Source of the DNA: Melittangium boletus DSM 14713
GTDB taxonomy: Bacteria; Myxococcota; Myxococcia; Myxococcales; Myxococcaceae
Length of the DNA: 64,000 nt
Direction: 5' to 3'
NCBI RefSeq assembly: GCF_002305855.1
Contig: NZ_CP022163.1
Span: 8,995,765 to 9,059,764 of the forward strand
Each line of letters starts with the position of its first letter. The first letter of the stretch is position 1. Shown here piece after piece: positions 40,901-50,025 of this stretch. Position numbers and translations under genes: made by a program. The notes under the pieces are model-generated. The model made no database searches, was not told the origin of the DNA, and saw only the letters and a program-made list of their open reading frames with translations.

Positions 40901-43900
40901 GGGCTTGAGCTCCTCCACCAGCCGCTCGAACGGCACGTCCTGGTGGGCATAGGCACCCAGAGTGGTCGCCTTCACCTGCGCCAGCAGCTCGCGGAAGCTC
41001 GCCTCCGGACGCACCTGGCCACGCAGGACGAGCGTGTTGACGAAGAAGCCAATCAGCCCCTCCAGTTCCGCCTGCCGGCGCCCGGCGATGGGCGAGCCCA
41101 CGCTGATGTCCCGCTGCCCCGAGTAGCGGTGCAGCAACACCTGCCATGCCGCCAGCAGCAGCATGAAGGACGTGACGCCTTCCTTCCGCGCGAGCGCCTT
41201 GAGCCCGTCGGCGAGTTCGCGAGGCAGCGACACCGGCAGATGCGCCCCTCGATAGGTCTGCACGGCGGGACGAGGCTTGTCCGTGGGCAGCTCCAGCGGC
41301 GCGTTCCCCGCGAGGAGTTGCTTCCACCACGCCACCTGCTCGTCGAGCACGTCTCCCTGCAACCACTGCCGCTGCCATACCGCGTAGTCCGCGTACTGCA
41401 CCGGCAGTTCGGGCAGCGGCGATGCCTCCCCTCTCAGGAAGGCCGGGTACAGGGCCGCCACTTCCTTGATGAGCACTCCCATGGACCAGCCGTCCGAGAC
41501 GATGTGGTGCATGTTGAGCACCAGCACGTGAGCGTGCTCACTCAGCCGCAGCAGCGTCACCCGGAACAGCGGACCCCGCGCCAGCTCGAAGGGCCGTTGT
41601 GCCTCCTCGCCCACGAGCCGCAGCGCTTCCGCTTCCCGGTGCGCGCCGGGCAACTCGCCCAGATCGACGACGGCGAAGGGGACGTCCGCCGGAGGCGAGA
41701 TGCGCTGCACGGGTTGGCCCGCTTCCTCGTGGAAGGTGGTGCGCAGGGCCTCGTGCCGCCGCACCAGGGCGTGGAAGCTCTTCTCCAGCGCGCCCGTGTC
41801 CAGCTCGCCCTCCAGGCGCAGCACCACGGGGACATTGTACGAGGCGCTTCCCGGCTCGAGCTGATCCAGGAACCACAGGCGCTGCTGGGCGAAGGACAAC
41901 GGCGTCGCCCCGGTCCGCTCCACGGGACGCAACGCCAGGGTCCGTGGGCCGCCAGATGGATGCGTCGCGTCGACCCGCTCCGCCAGTGCCTCCAGCGTGG
42001 GCGCGTCGAACATCACCTTCAACGGCAGCTCCACCCCGAGCGCCCCGCGAATGCGCGAGACGAGCTGTGTGGCCAGCAGCGAGTGGCCGCCGAGCGCGAA
42101 GAAGTTGTCCTCGCGGCCCACTCGATCCACCCGGAGCACTTCGCTCCACAACGTGGCCAGGGTCTGCTCGGTGGGCGTGCGCGGCGGCGTCGAGACCGTC
42201 CCGGAAGCCTCGTCCCGAGAGCGCTCCGGCGCGGGCAAGGCCTTGCGCTCGACCTTGCCGTTGGGGTTGAGGGGCAGCGCGGGCAGGGGCACGAAGGCCG
42301 AGGGCACCATGTACTCGGGCAGTGCTTCCTTGAGGTGGGCGCGCAGCAGCGCCACGTCCACCGTCTGGCCCTCGTGGGGCACCACGTACGCCACCAGACG
42401 CTTGTCCCCGGGCACGTCCTCGCGCGCCAGCACCACGCCCTCGCGCACCGAGGCGTGGCGGCGCAGCGCCGTCTCCACCTCGCCCAACTCAATCCGGAAG
42501 CCACGCACCTTCACCTGTGCGTCCAGCCGACCCAGGTACTCCAGCTGGCCGTCCGCCAACCAGCGCACCCGGTCTCCCGTGCGGTACATGCGCGCTCCGG
42601 GCTCTCCGCTGAAGGGGTCCGGCAGGAAGCGCTCGGCGGACAGCTCCGGACGGTGCAGGTAGCCGCGCGCCAGGCCCGCGCCCGCCAAGTATAGCTCCCC
42701 GGGCACTCCGGTGGGCACCAGTCCCAGGCGCGTGTCCAACACGTACGCCTGCGTGCCCGCCAGCGGCCGGCCGATGGTGGGAGGTGTCTCGGCGCTCCGC
42801 TCCACCTTCGTCCACGTCGAGTACGTGGTGTCCTCCGTGGGCCCGTACAGGTTGTTGACTTCCTCCACCGTGCCCAGCGCGTACAGCGCCCGTGCCAGCT
42901 CCAGCGGCAGTGGCTCGCCCGCCAGGTTGACGGTGCGTACGCTCGGGGGCAGCCCCTTCATGCGCACCAGCTCCGCCACCGCCGAGGGCACCGTGTTGAC
43001 GAGTGTCACCTCTTGGGCCAAGGGCAGGCTCGGCAAGGCCAAAGCGTTGTCGGCCAGGTACACCGTGCCCCCGCAACTCCACGGGGCGAACAGCTCGAAC
43101 ACGGACAAGTCGAAGCACACCGAGGTGGCCGCCAACACGCCCGCTAACTGCTCACGGGTGAAGGTGGCCAGGGCCCAGTGGATGAAGGCCACCGCCGAGC
43201 GGTGCTCCAGCGCCACCCCCTTGGGCCGTCCCGTGCTGCCCGAGGTGTAGAGCACATACGCCAGGTGGCCTGGAGCGCCCTGCCCTTCGAGCCGATGCTC
43301 GGGCTGGTGGGCCACGGCCTCGAAGCCGTCCAGGCACACCACGTGCTCGTCCGTGGCTTCGGGCGCCAGCAAGCGCTGGGTGACGAGCACCGGGCTGCGC
43401 GCGTCCTGGCGCATGTAGGCCAGGCGCTCCGCCGGGTAGTTCGGGTCGAGCGGCACATAGGTGCCTCCCGCCTTGAGAATGCCCAACAGGCCCACCACCA
43501 GCTCCGCCGAGCGCTCCAGGCACAGGGCCACCGGCACCTCGGGGCCCACCCCTAGCGCCCGCAAGTGCCAGGCCACCTGGTTGGACAGCGTGTCCAACTG
43601 CCGATAGGTGAAGCGGCGCGTGCCCACCACCAGCGCCGTGGCTTCCGGCGTGCGGTCCACCTGGGCCTGTACCAACTCGGGCAAGGTGGTGTCCCTCGGG
43701 TAGGCGGGCGCGCTCTGGCACCACTCGCCCAGTAGGCGCTGGCGCTCAGCACCCAGCAGCAGGGGCAACTCCCCCACGAGCGCGTCCGGCCGGGCCACCA
43801 GTCCCTCCAGCAACACATGCAGGTGGCCCATCATCCGCTCGGCCGTGCCGCGCACGAACAGGTCCGTGTTGTACTCCAACGCGCCGTTCAACCCCTCGGG

Positions 43901-46900
43901 GGTCTCGACCAGGGCGAGGGACAGATCGAACTTCGCCGTCCGGTATTCCACTTCCACCGGCTTGAGCGTCAGCCCCTCCAGCGTCAACTCCGACGTGGGG
44001 GCGTTCTGGAGCGCGAACATGACCTGGAACAGAGGACTCCGGCTCTGGTCGCGCTCGGGCTTGAGCTCCTCCACCAGCCGCTCGAAGGGCACGTCCTGGT
44101 GGACGTACGCGCCGAGGGTGGTCGCCTTCACCTGCGCCAGCAGTTCGCGGAAGCGCATCTCCGGACGAACCTGGCCGCGCAGGACGAGCGTGTTGACGAA
44201 GAAGCCAATCAACCCCTCCAGCTCCGCCTGTCGGCGTCCGGCGATGGGCGAGCCCACGCTGATGTCCTGTTGCCCCGAGTAGCGGTGCAGCAGCACCTGC
44301 CATGCCGCCAGCAGCAGCATGAAGGGCGTGACGCCCTCCTTCTGGGCGAGTGCCTTGAGCCCTTCGCTCAGCTCCCGGGACAGACTCACGCGCAGATGGT
44401 CACCCCGGAAGGACCGCACGGCGGGACGAGGCTTGTCCGTGGGCAGCTCCAGCGGCACGTTCCCCGCGAGGAGCTGCTTCCACCACGCCACCTGCTCGTC
44501 GAGCACGTCTCCCTGCAACCACTGCCGCTGCCACACCGCGTAGTCCGCGTACTGCACCGGCAACTCGGGCAGGGGCGGCGCCTCCCCTCTCAGGAAGGCC
44601 GGGTACAGGGCCGCCACTTCCTTGATGAGCACCCCCATGGACCAACCGTCCGAGACGATGTGGTGCATGTTGAGCACCAGCACATGAGCGTGCTCGCTCA
44701 GCCGCAGCAGCGTCACCCGGAACAACGGACCTCGCGCCAGCTCGAAGGGCCGTCGCGCCTCGTCTCCAGCGAGCCGCAGGGCCTCGGCCTCGCGCTGCTC
44801 CTCGGGCCGTGCGCCCAGGTCGACGAAGGTCCATGGCACCTCCGCCGGAGGCGAGATGCGCTGCACGGGCTGGCCCGCTTCCTCGTGGAAGGTGGTGCGC
44901 AGGGCCTCGTGCCGCCGCACCAGGGCGTGGAGGCTCTTCTCCAGCGCCCCGATGTCCAATGCGCCTTCCAGCCGGAACACCAGGGGGACGTTGTACGAGG
45001 AGCCTCCCGGCTGGAGTTGATCCAGGAACCACAGGCGCCGCTGGGCGAAGGACAACGGCGTCGCTCCGCTCCGCTCCGTGGGGACCAGGGGCGGGGCCTT
45101 CCGGGTGATGAGCGTCCGGGGCGTCTCGTCGATGCGGGCGGCCAGGGCACGCAGCGTCGGGGCCTCGAACATCGCGCGCAGGGGCAACTCCACCCCGAAC
45201 GCTCCGCGAATGCGCGAGACGAGCTGCGTGGCCAGCAGCGAATGTCCGCCGATCGCGAAGAAGTCGTCCTCGCGGCTCACCTGCTCCACATGGAGCACCT
45301 GGTTCCACAAGGTGGCCAGGGCCCGCTCGGTGGGCGTCTCCGGCGGTGTCGAAGCGGAGGCCTGGGAGCGCGCCACGGCCGGAGCCGCCATGCGCCGCAC
45401 CCTGTTCTGAGACGTCAGCGCGGTGTCCAGGGACAGCTCGCCCAGCGGCGCCTCGGGCTGATCGACGAGCCCTTCCAACAGCACGCGCAGGTGCTCCACC
45501 ATGCGCTCGGCCGTGCTCCGCTCGAACAGATCGGAGTTGTACTCCAGGGTACCGCTCAGCCCCTCGGGCACCTCCGAGAGCGACAGGGAGAGATCGAACT
45601 TCGACGTGTGGCTCTCCACGTCCAGGTGGGCCATGCGCAGCTCGCCCATCACCATCTCCGGCATGGGGGCGTTCTGCAGGGCGAACATCACCTGGAACAA
45701 GGGGCCGCGGCTCAGGTCGCGCTCGGGCTTGAGCGCTTCCACCAGCCGCTCGAAGGGCACGTCCTGATGGGCGTAGGCCCCCAGCGTGGCCGCCTTCACC
45801 TGGGCGAGCAGTTCACGGAAGCTCGCGTCCGGGCGCACCTGACTGCGCAAGACGAGCGTGTTGACGAAGAAGCCGATGAGACCTTCCAGCTCCGCCCGCT
45901 GCCGTCCGGCGATGGGCGAGCCCACGCTGATGTCCCGCTGGCCCGAGTAGCGGTGCATCAACACCTGCCACGCCGCCAGCAGCAGCATGAAGGGCGTGAC
46001 GCCCTCCTGCCGGCCGAGCGCCTTGAGGTCCGCGAGCAATTCCGGGGGAAGGAGGACGGGCAGGTGCTCGCCCCGGTGCGACTGCACGGCCGGGCGGGGC
46101 TTGTCCGTGGGCAACTCCAGCGGTTGCCCTCCCGCGAGGTAGTGCGTCCACCACGCGAGCTGTTCTTCCATCACCGCGCCCTCGAGGCGCTGCCGCTGCC
46201 ACACCGCGTAGTCCGCGTACTGCATCGGCAACGGGGCCAGCGGCGAGGGCTCGCCGCGCGTGAAGGCCTCGTAGAGCGCGACCAACTCCCGCATCAACAC
46301 GCCGAGCGACCAGCCGTCCGAGATGACGTGGTGCATGTTGAGCACCAGGAAGTGCTCCCGCTCGCCGAGCCGGATCAACAGCGCCCTCAACAGCGGGCCC
46401 CGCGCCAGATCGAAGGGCCTTTGGGCTTCCTCGCTCGCGAGCCTCACGGCCTCGGCCTCGCGGTGCTCCTCGGGCAGGTGGGTCAGATCCTCCCAGCCCA
46501 GGGGAAGAGACCCGGACGGAGAGACGACCTGGACGGGCTGCCCCTGCTCCTCGTGGAGCGTGGTGCGCAGTGCCTCATGCCGGGCGACGATCTCCTGGAG
46601 GCCCCGCTCCAACGCCCCCCGCACCAAGGGCCCCCGCATCCGCAGGGTGACGGGCACGTTGTAGAAGGCGCTTCCAGGCTCGAGCTGATCCAGGAACCAC
46701 AGGCGCTGCTGCGCGAAGGACACGGGCCGAGCGCCCTCGAAGGACACCGGGGCCAGGGAGGGACCTTCGTCCGCGCGGCTGTCGCGCTGGATCGTGTCGA
46801 TGTGCCGGGCCAGGGCCGCCACGGTGGGGGCCTCGAAGAGGGCCCGCAGGGACAGCTCCGTCTTCAACGTGGTGCGCACGCGCGAGATGATCTGCGTGGC

Positions 46901-49900
46901 CAGCAGCGAGTGCCCGCCCAGGGCGAAGAAGTCGTCCTCGACGCCGACCCGCTCCAGCTTCAGCGTCTGGGCGAACAGGCCCGCGAGCACGGTCTCGGTG
47001 GGAGTGCGAGGCGCCCCGGACACCGCCGAGGCCCGGCGAGACGCCTCGGGAGCGGGCAAGGCGCGGCGATCCACCTTGCCACTGGGTGTCTGGGGCAGCG
47101 CCTCGAGCATCACCACGAACGAGGGCACCATGTAGTCCGGCAGTTGCACGCGCAAGCTCTCGCGCAGCGCGTCCACGCCCAGTTTTCCCTTGGGTACCAC
47201 GTACGCGACGAGCCGCTTGTCTCCGGGGCCCATCTCCCGCACGACCACCACGGCCTCGCGCACCAGCTCGTGCCGTGCCAGCACGGCCTCCACCTCGCCC
47301 AGCTCGATGCGGAAGCCGCGCACCTTCACCTGGGTATCGCGCCGGCCCAGGAACTCGAGCCGTCCGTCCTCCCGCCACCGCGCCAGGTCACCCGTGCGGT
47401 ACAGCCGCGCACCGGGCCCGTTCGCGAACGGGTCCGGGACGAAGCGCTCCGCCGTGAAGTCCGGGCGGTGGAGGTAGCCCCACGCCAGGCCGTCTCCACC
47501 GATGTACAGCTCGCCCGAGATGCCCGCGGGCAGGGGCCGCATCCGCTCGTCCAGCACGTACACCGTCGTGTTGGCGATGGGGCGGCCCAGGGGCACGCTC
47601 GCGCCGATGTCCTCCAGCCGGTGCATGGGATGGGTGGTGGCGAACGTGGTGCTCTCCGTCGGCCCGTACCCCGCGATGACGTGCCCGCCTCGCGACAACA
47701 CCGCCCGGACGCGCTCCGGGTTGACGATGTCGCCGCCCGTCAGGAGCCGGGGCACCTTCGCGAGCACGTCCGGGTGGGCTTCCGCCATCTGATCGAACAG
47801 CGCGGACGTCAGCCACATCGTGCTGGCCGAGGCGCGGCGGATCGTCTCCGCCAGCTCCTCGAACGACAGGACTCCCGGCGGAGGAAGCACCACCCGGGCC
47901 CCGTGCAGCAGCGCGCCCCACAGCTCCAGCGTGGAGGCGTCGAACGCGATGGGCGCCAGCTGGATGAACGTCTCCTCGGGCCCGAAGCGCGTGTACGTGG
48001 CGCCCATCACCAGGCGGACGATACCCCGGTGGGGAATGCACACGCCCTTGGGCTTGCCGGTGCTGCCCGAGGTGTACATGACATAGGCGAGCGCCTCGGC
48101 GGGCACGCTCACCCCGGTGCGCTCCGTGGGCAGTCCCTCGAGGTCCGCCCGCGCGTCCTCCCACACCCATTGCCGGGGTCCGGGTGGCACCGCGTGGACC
48201 AGCTCGCGCTGGGTGATGATCCAGGCGCACGCCGTGTCTTCCACCATGAAGGCCAGCCGCTCGGCCGGGTAGCTCGCGTCGAGCGGTACGTACGCCGCGC
48301 CCGCCTTGAGGATGGCGAGCGTGGCCACCACCATGTCCACGCCCCGCTTCAGGCACAGCCCCACCATGTCTCCGGGCTTCACCCCCCGCCGCCCGAGCAG
48401 GTGCGCCACCTGGTTGGCCCGAGCCTCCAGCTGGCCGTACGTCAACGACTCGTGCTCGCTCCACAACGCCACCGCGTCGGGAGCGCGCTCCGCCTGACGC
48501 TCGTACAACGCCGCCACGCTCGACTCGCGCGGGTAGTCCACGCCCGTCGCGTTCCACTCCCGCACCACGCGCTCGCGCTCCTCGGCGGAGAGCAGGGACA
48601 AGGCGGAGAGGCGCCGCTTGGGATCCCGGACGATCTCCCCGAGCAGCACCTGGAGGTGCTTCATCATCCGGGTAATGGTGGCCGGCACGAACAGGTCCGT
48701 GTTGTAGAGGAGCGCCGCGATCAGCTCCCCTCCTCCCTCCACCACGTGCAGGTAGAGGTCGAACTGGCCCTCCTGCTGCGAGAGGAACGGCAGGAGCTCC
48801 ATCTGCAACCCGCCCTCGGGCGTGCCGAAGCCGGGCATGTGCACCACGGGATCGAAGGAGAAGCCGACCTCGATGAGCTGGGGGCGGCTGGGGTCGTGCT
48901 GGAGCCCCATCCGCTCGGACAGCTTGTGCAGCGGGTAGTCCTGGTGATCGAGCGCGCCGAGCAGCCGCTGGTAGAGCTGATCCCACAGCGCGGTGAAGGG
49001 CGGGTCGCCGGACAAGTCCCCGCGCAGGGGCACCAGGTTGGCGAGGAAGCCCACCAGGCGCTGCAACTCGGGGGTGGTGCGCCCCGACATGGGCGAGCCC
49101 ACGAGCACATCCGTGCGGCCGGTATAATGATGCAGCAGCACCTGCCAGGCGGACACGAGCACCGAATAGAGCGTCTTGCCCTCGGTGCGCGTGAGGGCCT
49201 TGAGGCCCGCGGTCAGCTCGGGGGCGAGCCGCACCGGGTACGTGGCGCCCCGGAACGAGCGGCGCGACGGGCGCGGCAGATCCGTGGGCAGCTCGAGGGG
49301 ATCCCCCGCGCCCTGGAGCTGCTGGGACCAGTGCTTCCACAGCGCCTCGCCGCGAGGCCCCGCGAGCGCTTCCTTCTGCCGCCGCACGAAGCCCGCGTAG
49401 TCCATGGACAGCGGAGGCAATTCCGCCGGCACGCCGAGCAGCTCGGCGCGGTAGAGCTGGCGCAGGTCATCCACCAACAGCCCCATGGAGTAGAGGTCCG
49501 TGGCGATGTGGTGCATCACCATGAACAGCACGTGCTCGGAGGGGCCCCGGGAGAAGAGGTCCACGCGCGCGGGGGGGCCCTTCTCCAGGTCGAGGATGCG
49601 CGCGTAGCTGGCACGCAACCGGGCGTCCAGCGCCTCGTCGGACAGACCGGTGGCGTCCTCGCGCAGGAGCGGAAGCGCGAGCTGGGCGTGGACCCGCTGC
49701 CGGGGACGTCCCTCGTGCACCTCGTAGGTGGTGCGAAGCATGGGGTGCCTCGAGGAGAGGCCGGCCAGGGCGCGTTCCAACGCATCGGGCCGCAACACGC
49801 CGCGGATGCGCAAGGCGACCGCGACGTTGAGGTCCGGGTTGTCCGGCGCGAGCTGGTGGATGAACCACAAGCCCCACTGGTTCTCCGACAGCGCGAAGGG

Positions 49901-50023
49901 CTCGTCCGGCCGGGCCGCGGGCTCCGCTGCGGCGGCGGCCTCCTGCTGCTGCTTGAGACGCAGCAGCAGTTCCTTGCGCTTCTCGGGGGACAGCGCCGCC
50001 AGCTTCTCCTTGAGGGACGTCAT
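37964..50023 (-). CDS. Nonribosomal peptide synthetase (4 PCPs, 3 A domains, TE)
   Basis: A 4019-aa cytosolic megasynthetase. Order with approximate residues: docking helix 1-35; C1 40-470 (MHHIATD); A1 490-990 (YTSGSTGKPKG); PCP1 1010-1080 (GGHSLLATQ); C2 1100-1530 (MHHVISDGWS); PCP2 1565-1630; C3 1650-2090; A2 2110-2600; PCP3 2620-2685; C4 2705-3140; A3 3160-3650; PCP4 3665-3735; TE 3755-4000 (GWSFGG). Module 2 has no A domain. A2 and A3 are nearly identical; I read both pocket codes as DLFNNALTYK, which I recall as Ala/Gly-type. A1 reads about DALWLGGTFK, Val-like. No epimerase. It starts 2 bp after the PKS stop with GGAGACGG upstream. Confidence 0.92.
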   Translation of the reverse strand: MTSLKEKLAALSPEKRKELLLRLKQQQEAAAAAEPAARPDEPFALSENQWGLWFIHQLAPDNPDLNVAVALRIRGVLRPDALERALAGLSSRHPMLRTTYEVHEGRPRQRVHAQLALPLLREDATGLSDEALDARLRASYARILDLEKGPPARVDLFSRGPSEHVLFMVMHHIATDLYSMGLLVDDLRQLYRAELLGVPAELPPLSMDYAGFVRRQKEALAGPRGEALWKHWSQQLQGAGDPLELPTDLPRPSRRSFRGATYPVRLAPELTAGLKALTRTEGKTLYSVLVSAWQVLLHHYTGRTDVLVGSPMSGRTTPELQRLVGFLANLVPLRGDLSGDPPFTALWDQLYQRLLGALDHQDYPLHKLSERMGLQHDPSRPQLIEVGFSFDPVVHMPGFGTPEGGLQMELLPFLSQQEGQFDLYLHVVEGGGELIAALLYNTDLFVPATITRMMKHLQVLLGEIVRDPKRRLSALSLLSAEERERVVREWNATGVDYPRESSVAALYERQAERAPDAVALWSEHESLTYGQLEARANQVAHLLGRRGVKPGDMVGLCLKRGVDMVVATLAILKAGAAYVPLDASYPAERLAFMVEDTACAWIITQRELVHAVPPGPRQWVWEDARADLEGLPTERTGVSVPAEALAYVMYTSGSTGKPKGVCIPHRGIVRLVMGATYTRFGPEETFIQLAPIAFDASTLELWGALLHGARVVLPPPGVLSFEELAETIRRASASTMWLTSALFDQMAEAHPDVLAKVPRLLTGGDIVNPERVRAVLSRGGHVIAGYGPTESTTFATTHPMHRLEDIGASVPLGRPIANTTVYVLDERMRPLPAGISGELYIGGDGLAWGYLHRPDFTAERFVPDPFANGPGARLYRTGDLARWREDGRLEFLGRRDTQVKVRGFRIELGEVEAVLARHELVREAVVVVREMGPGDKRLVAYVVPKGKLGVDALRESLRVQLPDYMVPSFVVMLEALPQTPSGKVDRRALPAPEASRRASAVSGAPRTPTETVLAGLFAQTLKLERVGVEDDFFALGGHSLLATQIISRVRTTLKTELSLRALFEAPTVAALARHIDTIQRDSRADEGPSLAPVSFEGARPVSFAQQRLWFLDQLEPGSAFYNVPVTLRMRGPLVRGALERGLQEIVARHEALRTTLHEEQGQPVQVVSPSGSLPLGWEDLTHLPEEHREAEAVRLASEEAQRPFDLARGPLLRALLIRLGEREHFLVLNMHHVISDGWSLGVLMRELVALYEAFTRGEPSPLAPLPMQYADYAVWQRQRLEGAVMEEQLAWWTHYLAGGQPLELPTDKPRPAVQSHRGEHLPVLLPPELLADLKALGRQEGVTPFMLLLAAWQVLMHRYSGQRDISVGSPIAGRQRAELEGLIGFFVNTLVLRSQVRPDASFRELLAQVKAATLGAYAHQDVPFERLVEALKPERDLSRGPLFQVMFALQNAPMPEMVMGELRMAHLDVESHTSKFDLSLSLSEVPEGLSGTLEYNSDLFERSTAERMVEHLRVLLEGLVDQPEAPLGELSLDTALTSQNRVRRMAAPAVARSQASASTPPETPTERALATLWNQVLHVEQVSREDDFFAIGGHSLLATQLVSRIRGAFGVELPLRAMFEAPTLRALAARIDETPRTLITRKAPPLVPTERSGATPLSFAQRRLWFLDQLQPGGSSYNVPLVFRLEGALDIGALEKSLHALVRRHEALRTTFHEEAGQPVQRISPPAEVPWTFVDLGARPEEQREAEALRLAGDEARRPFELARGPLFRVTLLRLSEHAHVLVLNMHHIVSDGWSMGVLIKEVAALYPAFLRGEAPPLPELPVQYADYAVWQRQWLQGDVLDEQVAWWKQLLAGNVPLELPTDKPRPAVRSFRGDHLRVSLSRELSEGLKALAQKEGVTPFMLLLAAWQVLLHRYSGQQDISVGSPIAGRRQAELEGLIGFFVNTLVLRGQVRPEMRFRELLAQVKATTLGAYVHQDVPFERLVEELKPERDQSRSPLFQVMFALQNAPTSELTLEGLTLKPVEVEYRTAKFDLSLALVETPEGLNGALEYNTDLFVRGTAERMMGHLHVLLEGLVARPDALVGELPLLLGAERQRLLGEWCQSAPAYPRDTTLPELVQAQVDRTPEATALVVGTRRFTYRQLDTLSNQVAWHLRALGVGPEVPVALCLERSAELVVGLLGILKAGGTYVPLDPNYPAERLAYMRQDARSPVLVTQRLLAPEATDEHVVCLDGFEAVAHQPEHRLEGQGAPGHLAYVLYTSGSTGRPKGVALEHRSAVAFIHWALATFTREQLAGVLAATSVCFDLSVFELFAPWSCGGTVYLADNALALPSLPLAQEVTLVNTVPSAVAELVRMKGLPPSVRTVNLAGEPLPLELARALYALGTVEEVNNLYGPTEDTTYSTWTKVERSAETPPTIGRPLAGTQAYVLDTRLGLVPTGVPGELYLAGAGLARGYLHRPELSAERFLPDPFSGEPGARMYRTGDRVRWLADGQLEYLGRLDAQVKVRGFRIELGEVETALRRHASVREGVVLAREDVPGDKRLVAYVVPHEGQTVDVALLRAHLKEALPEYMVPSAFVPLPALPLNPNGKVERKALPAPERSRDEASGTVSTPPRTPTEQTLATLWSEVLRVDRVGREDNFFALGGHSLLATQLVSRIRGALGVELPLKVMFDAPTLEALAERVDATHPSGGPRTLALRPVERTGATPLSFAQQRLWFLDQLEPGSASYNVPVVLRLEGELDTGALEKSFHALVRRHEALRTTFHEEAGQPVQRISPPADVPFAVVDLGELPGAHREAEALRLVGEEAQRPFELARGPLFRVTLLRLSEHAHVLVLNMHHIVSDGWSMGVLIKEVAALYPAFLRGEASPLPELPVQYADYAVWQRQWLQGDVLDEQVAWWKQLLAGNAPLELPTDKPRPAVQTYRGAHLPVSLPRELADGLKALARKEGVTSFMLLLAAWQVLLHRYSGQRDISVGSPIAGRRQAELEGLIGFFVNTLVLRGQVRPEASFRELLAQVKATTLGAYAHQDVPFERLVEELKPERDQSRSPLFQVMFALQNAPMPELVLGPLRLSPLEVEHRTAKFDLSLFLTETPEGLSGALEYNTDLFARGTAERMMGHLRVLLEGLVARPDALVGELPLLLGAERQRLLGEWCQSAPAYPRDTTLPELVQAQVDRTPEATALVVGTRRFTYRQLDTLSNQVAWHLRALGVGPEVPVALCLERSAELVVGLLGILKAGGTYVPLDPNYPAERLAYMRQDARSPVLVTQRSLAPEATDEHVVCLDGFEAVAHQPEHRLEGQGAPGHLAYVLYTSGSTGRPKGVALEHRSAVAFIHWALATFTREQLAGVLAATSVCFDLSVFELFAPWSCGGTVYLADNALALPSLPLAQEVTLVNTVPSAVAELVRMKGLPPSVRTVNLAGEPLPLELARALYALGTVEEVNNLYGPTEDTTYSTWTKVERSAETPPTIGRPLAGTQAYVLDTRLGLVPTGVPGELYLAGAGLARGYLHRPELSAERFLPDPFSGEPGARMYRTGDRVRWLADGQLEYLGRLDAQVKVRGFRIELGEVETALRRHASVREGVVLAREDVPGDKRLVAYVVPHEGQTVDVAVLRAHLKEALPEYMVPSAFVPLPALPLNPNGKVERKALPAPERGAITGRADFVAPRDRIELELASLWEELLGQRAVGVRDDFFALGGHSLLAVRLMARIERQFGRKPPLAKLFGGATLEALAASLREDAPIASPLVTLRAEGAHPPVFAVPGIGGSALAFLALSRALGEEQPLHAFQARGLDGEAPPLEDIESMASTYLDAMRAVPLNEGTWLLGWSFGGLVVYEMARRLEEAGTPCAGVVLLDSWLPEHFAGARARSEELLLLAAQELGLSVPSTQWESWAGLSPDEQLGHLARLAESLGALPPGSGEAHLRRTLRVYEAHLTALERYSPRSSGVRLVMVRPEVPSRPDLSPLLARDPSAGWSALVPGPIEVHHIPGEHHGMVRASAAGQLASLLQRWMGGAPLARVG
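39085..40690 (-). repeat. A3 domain tract, copy of 42241-43846
   Basis: Near-identical at DNA level to 42241-43846, offset 3156 bp (exactly 1052 codons, one C-A-PCP module). Only scattered differences are visible. The similarity continues at lower identity into the C domains (to about 41840/44996). Confidence 0.85.
42241..43846 (-). repeat. A2 domain tract, copy of 39085-40690
   Basis: The other member of the module duplication. The encoded A domains differ at only a few residues (for example RLLAPEA against RSLAPEA, VALLRAH against VAVLRAH), indicating recent duplication or gene conversion. Confidence 0.85.
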
Positions 50024-50025
50024 GT

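Noticed and set aside
45300..46900. A frameshifted or truncated A domain in NRPS module 2
   Set aside because: The reading frame is continuous and both flanking domains are complete. No leftover A motifs are found, so the domain is absent rather than broken.
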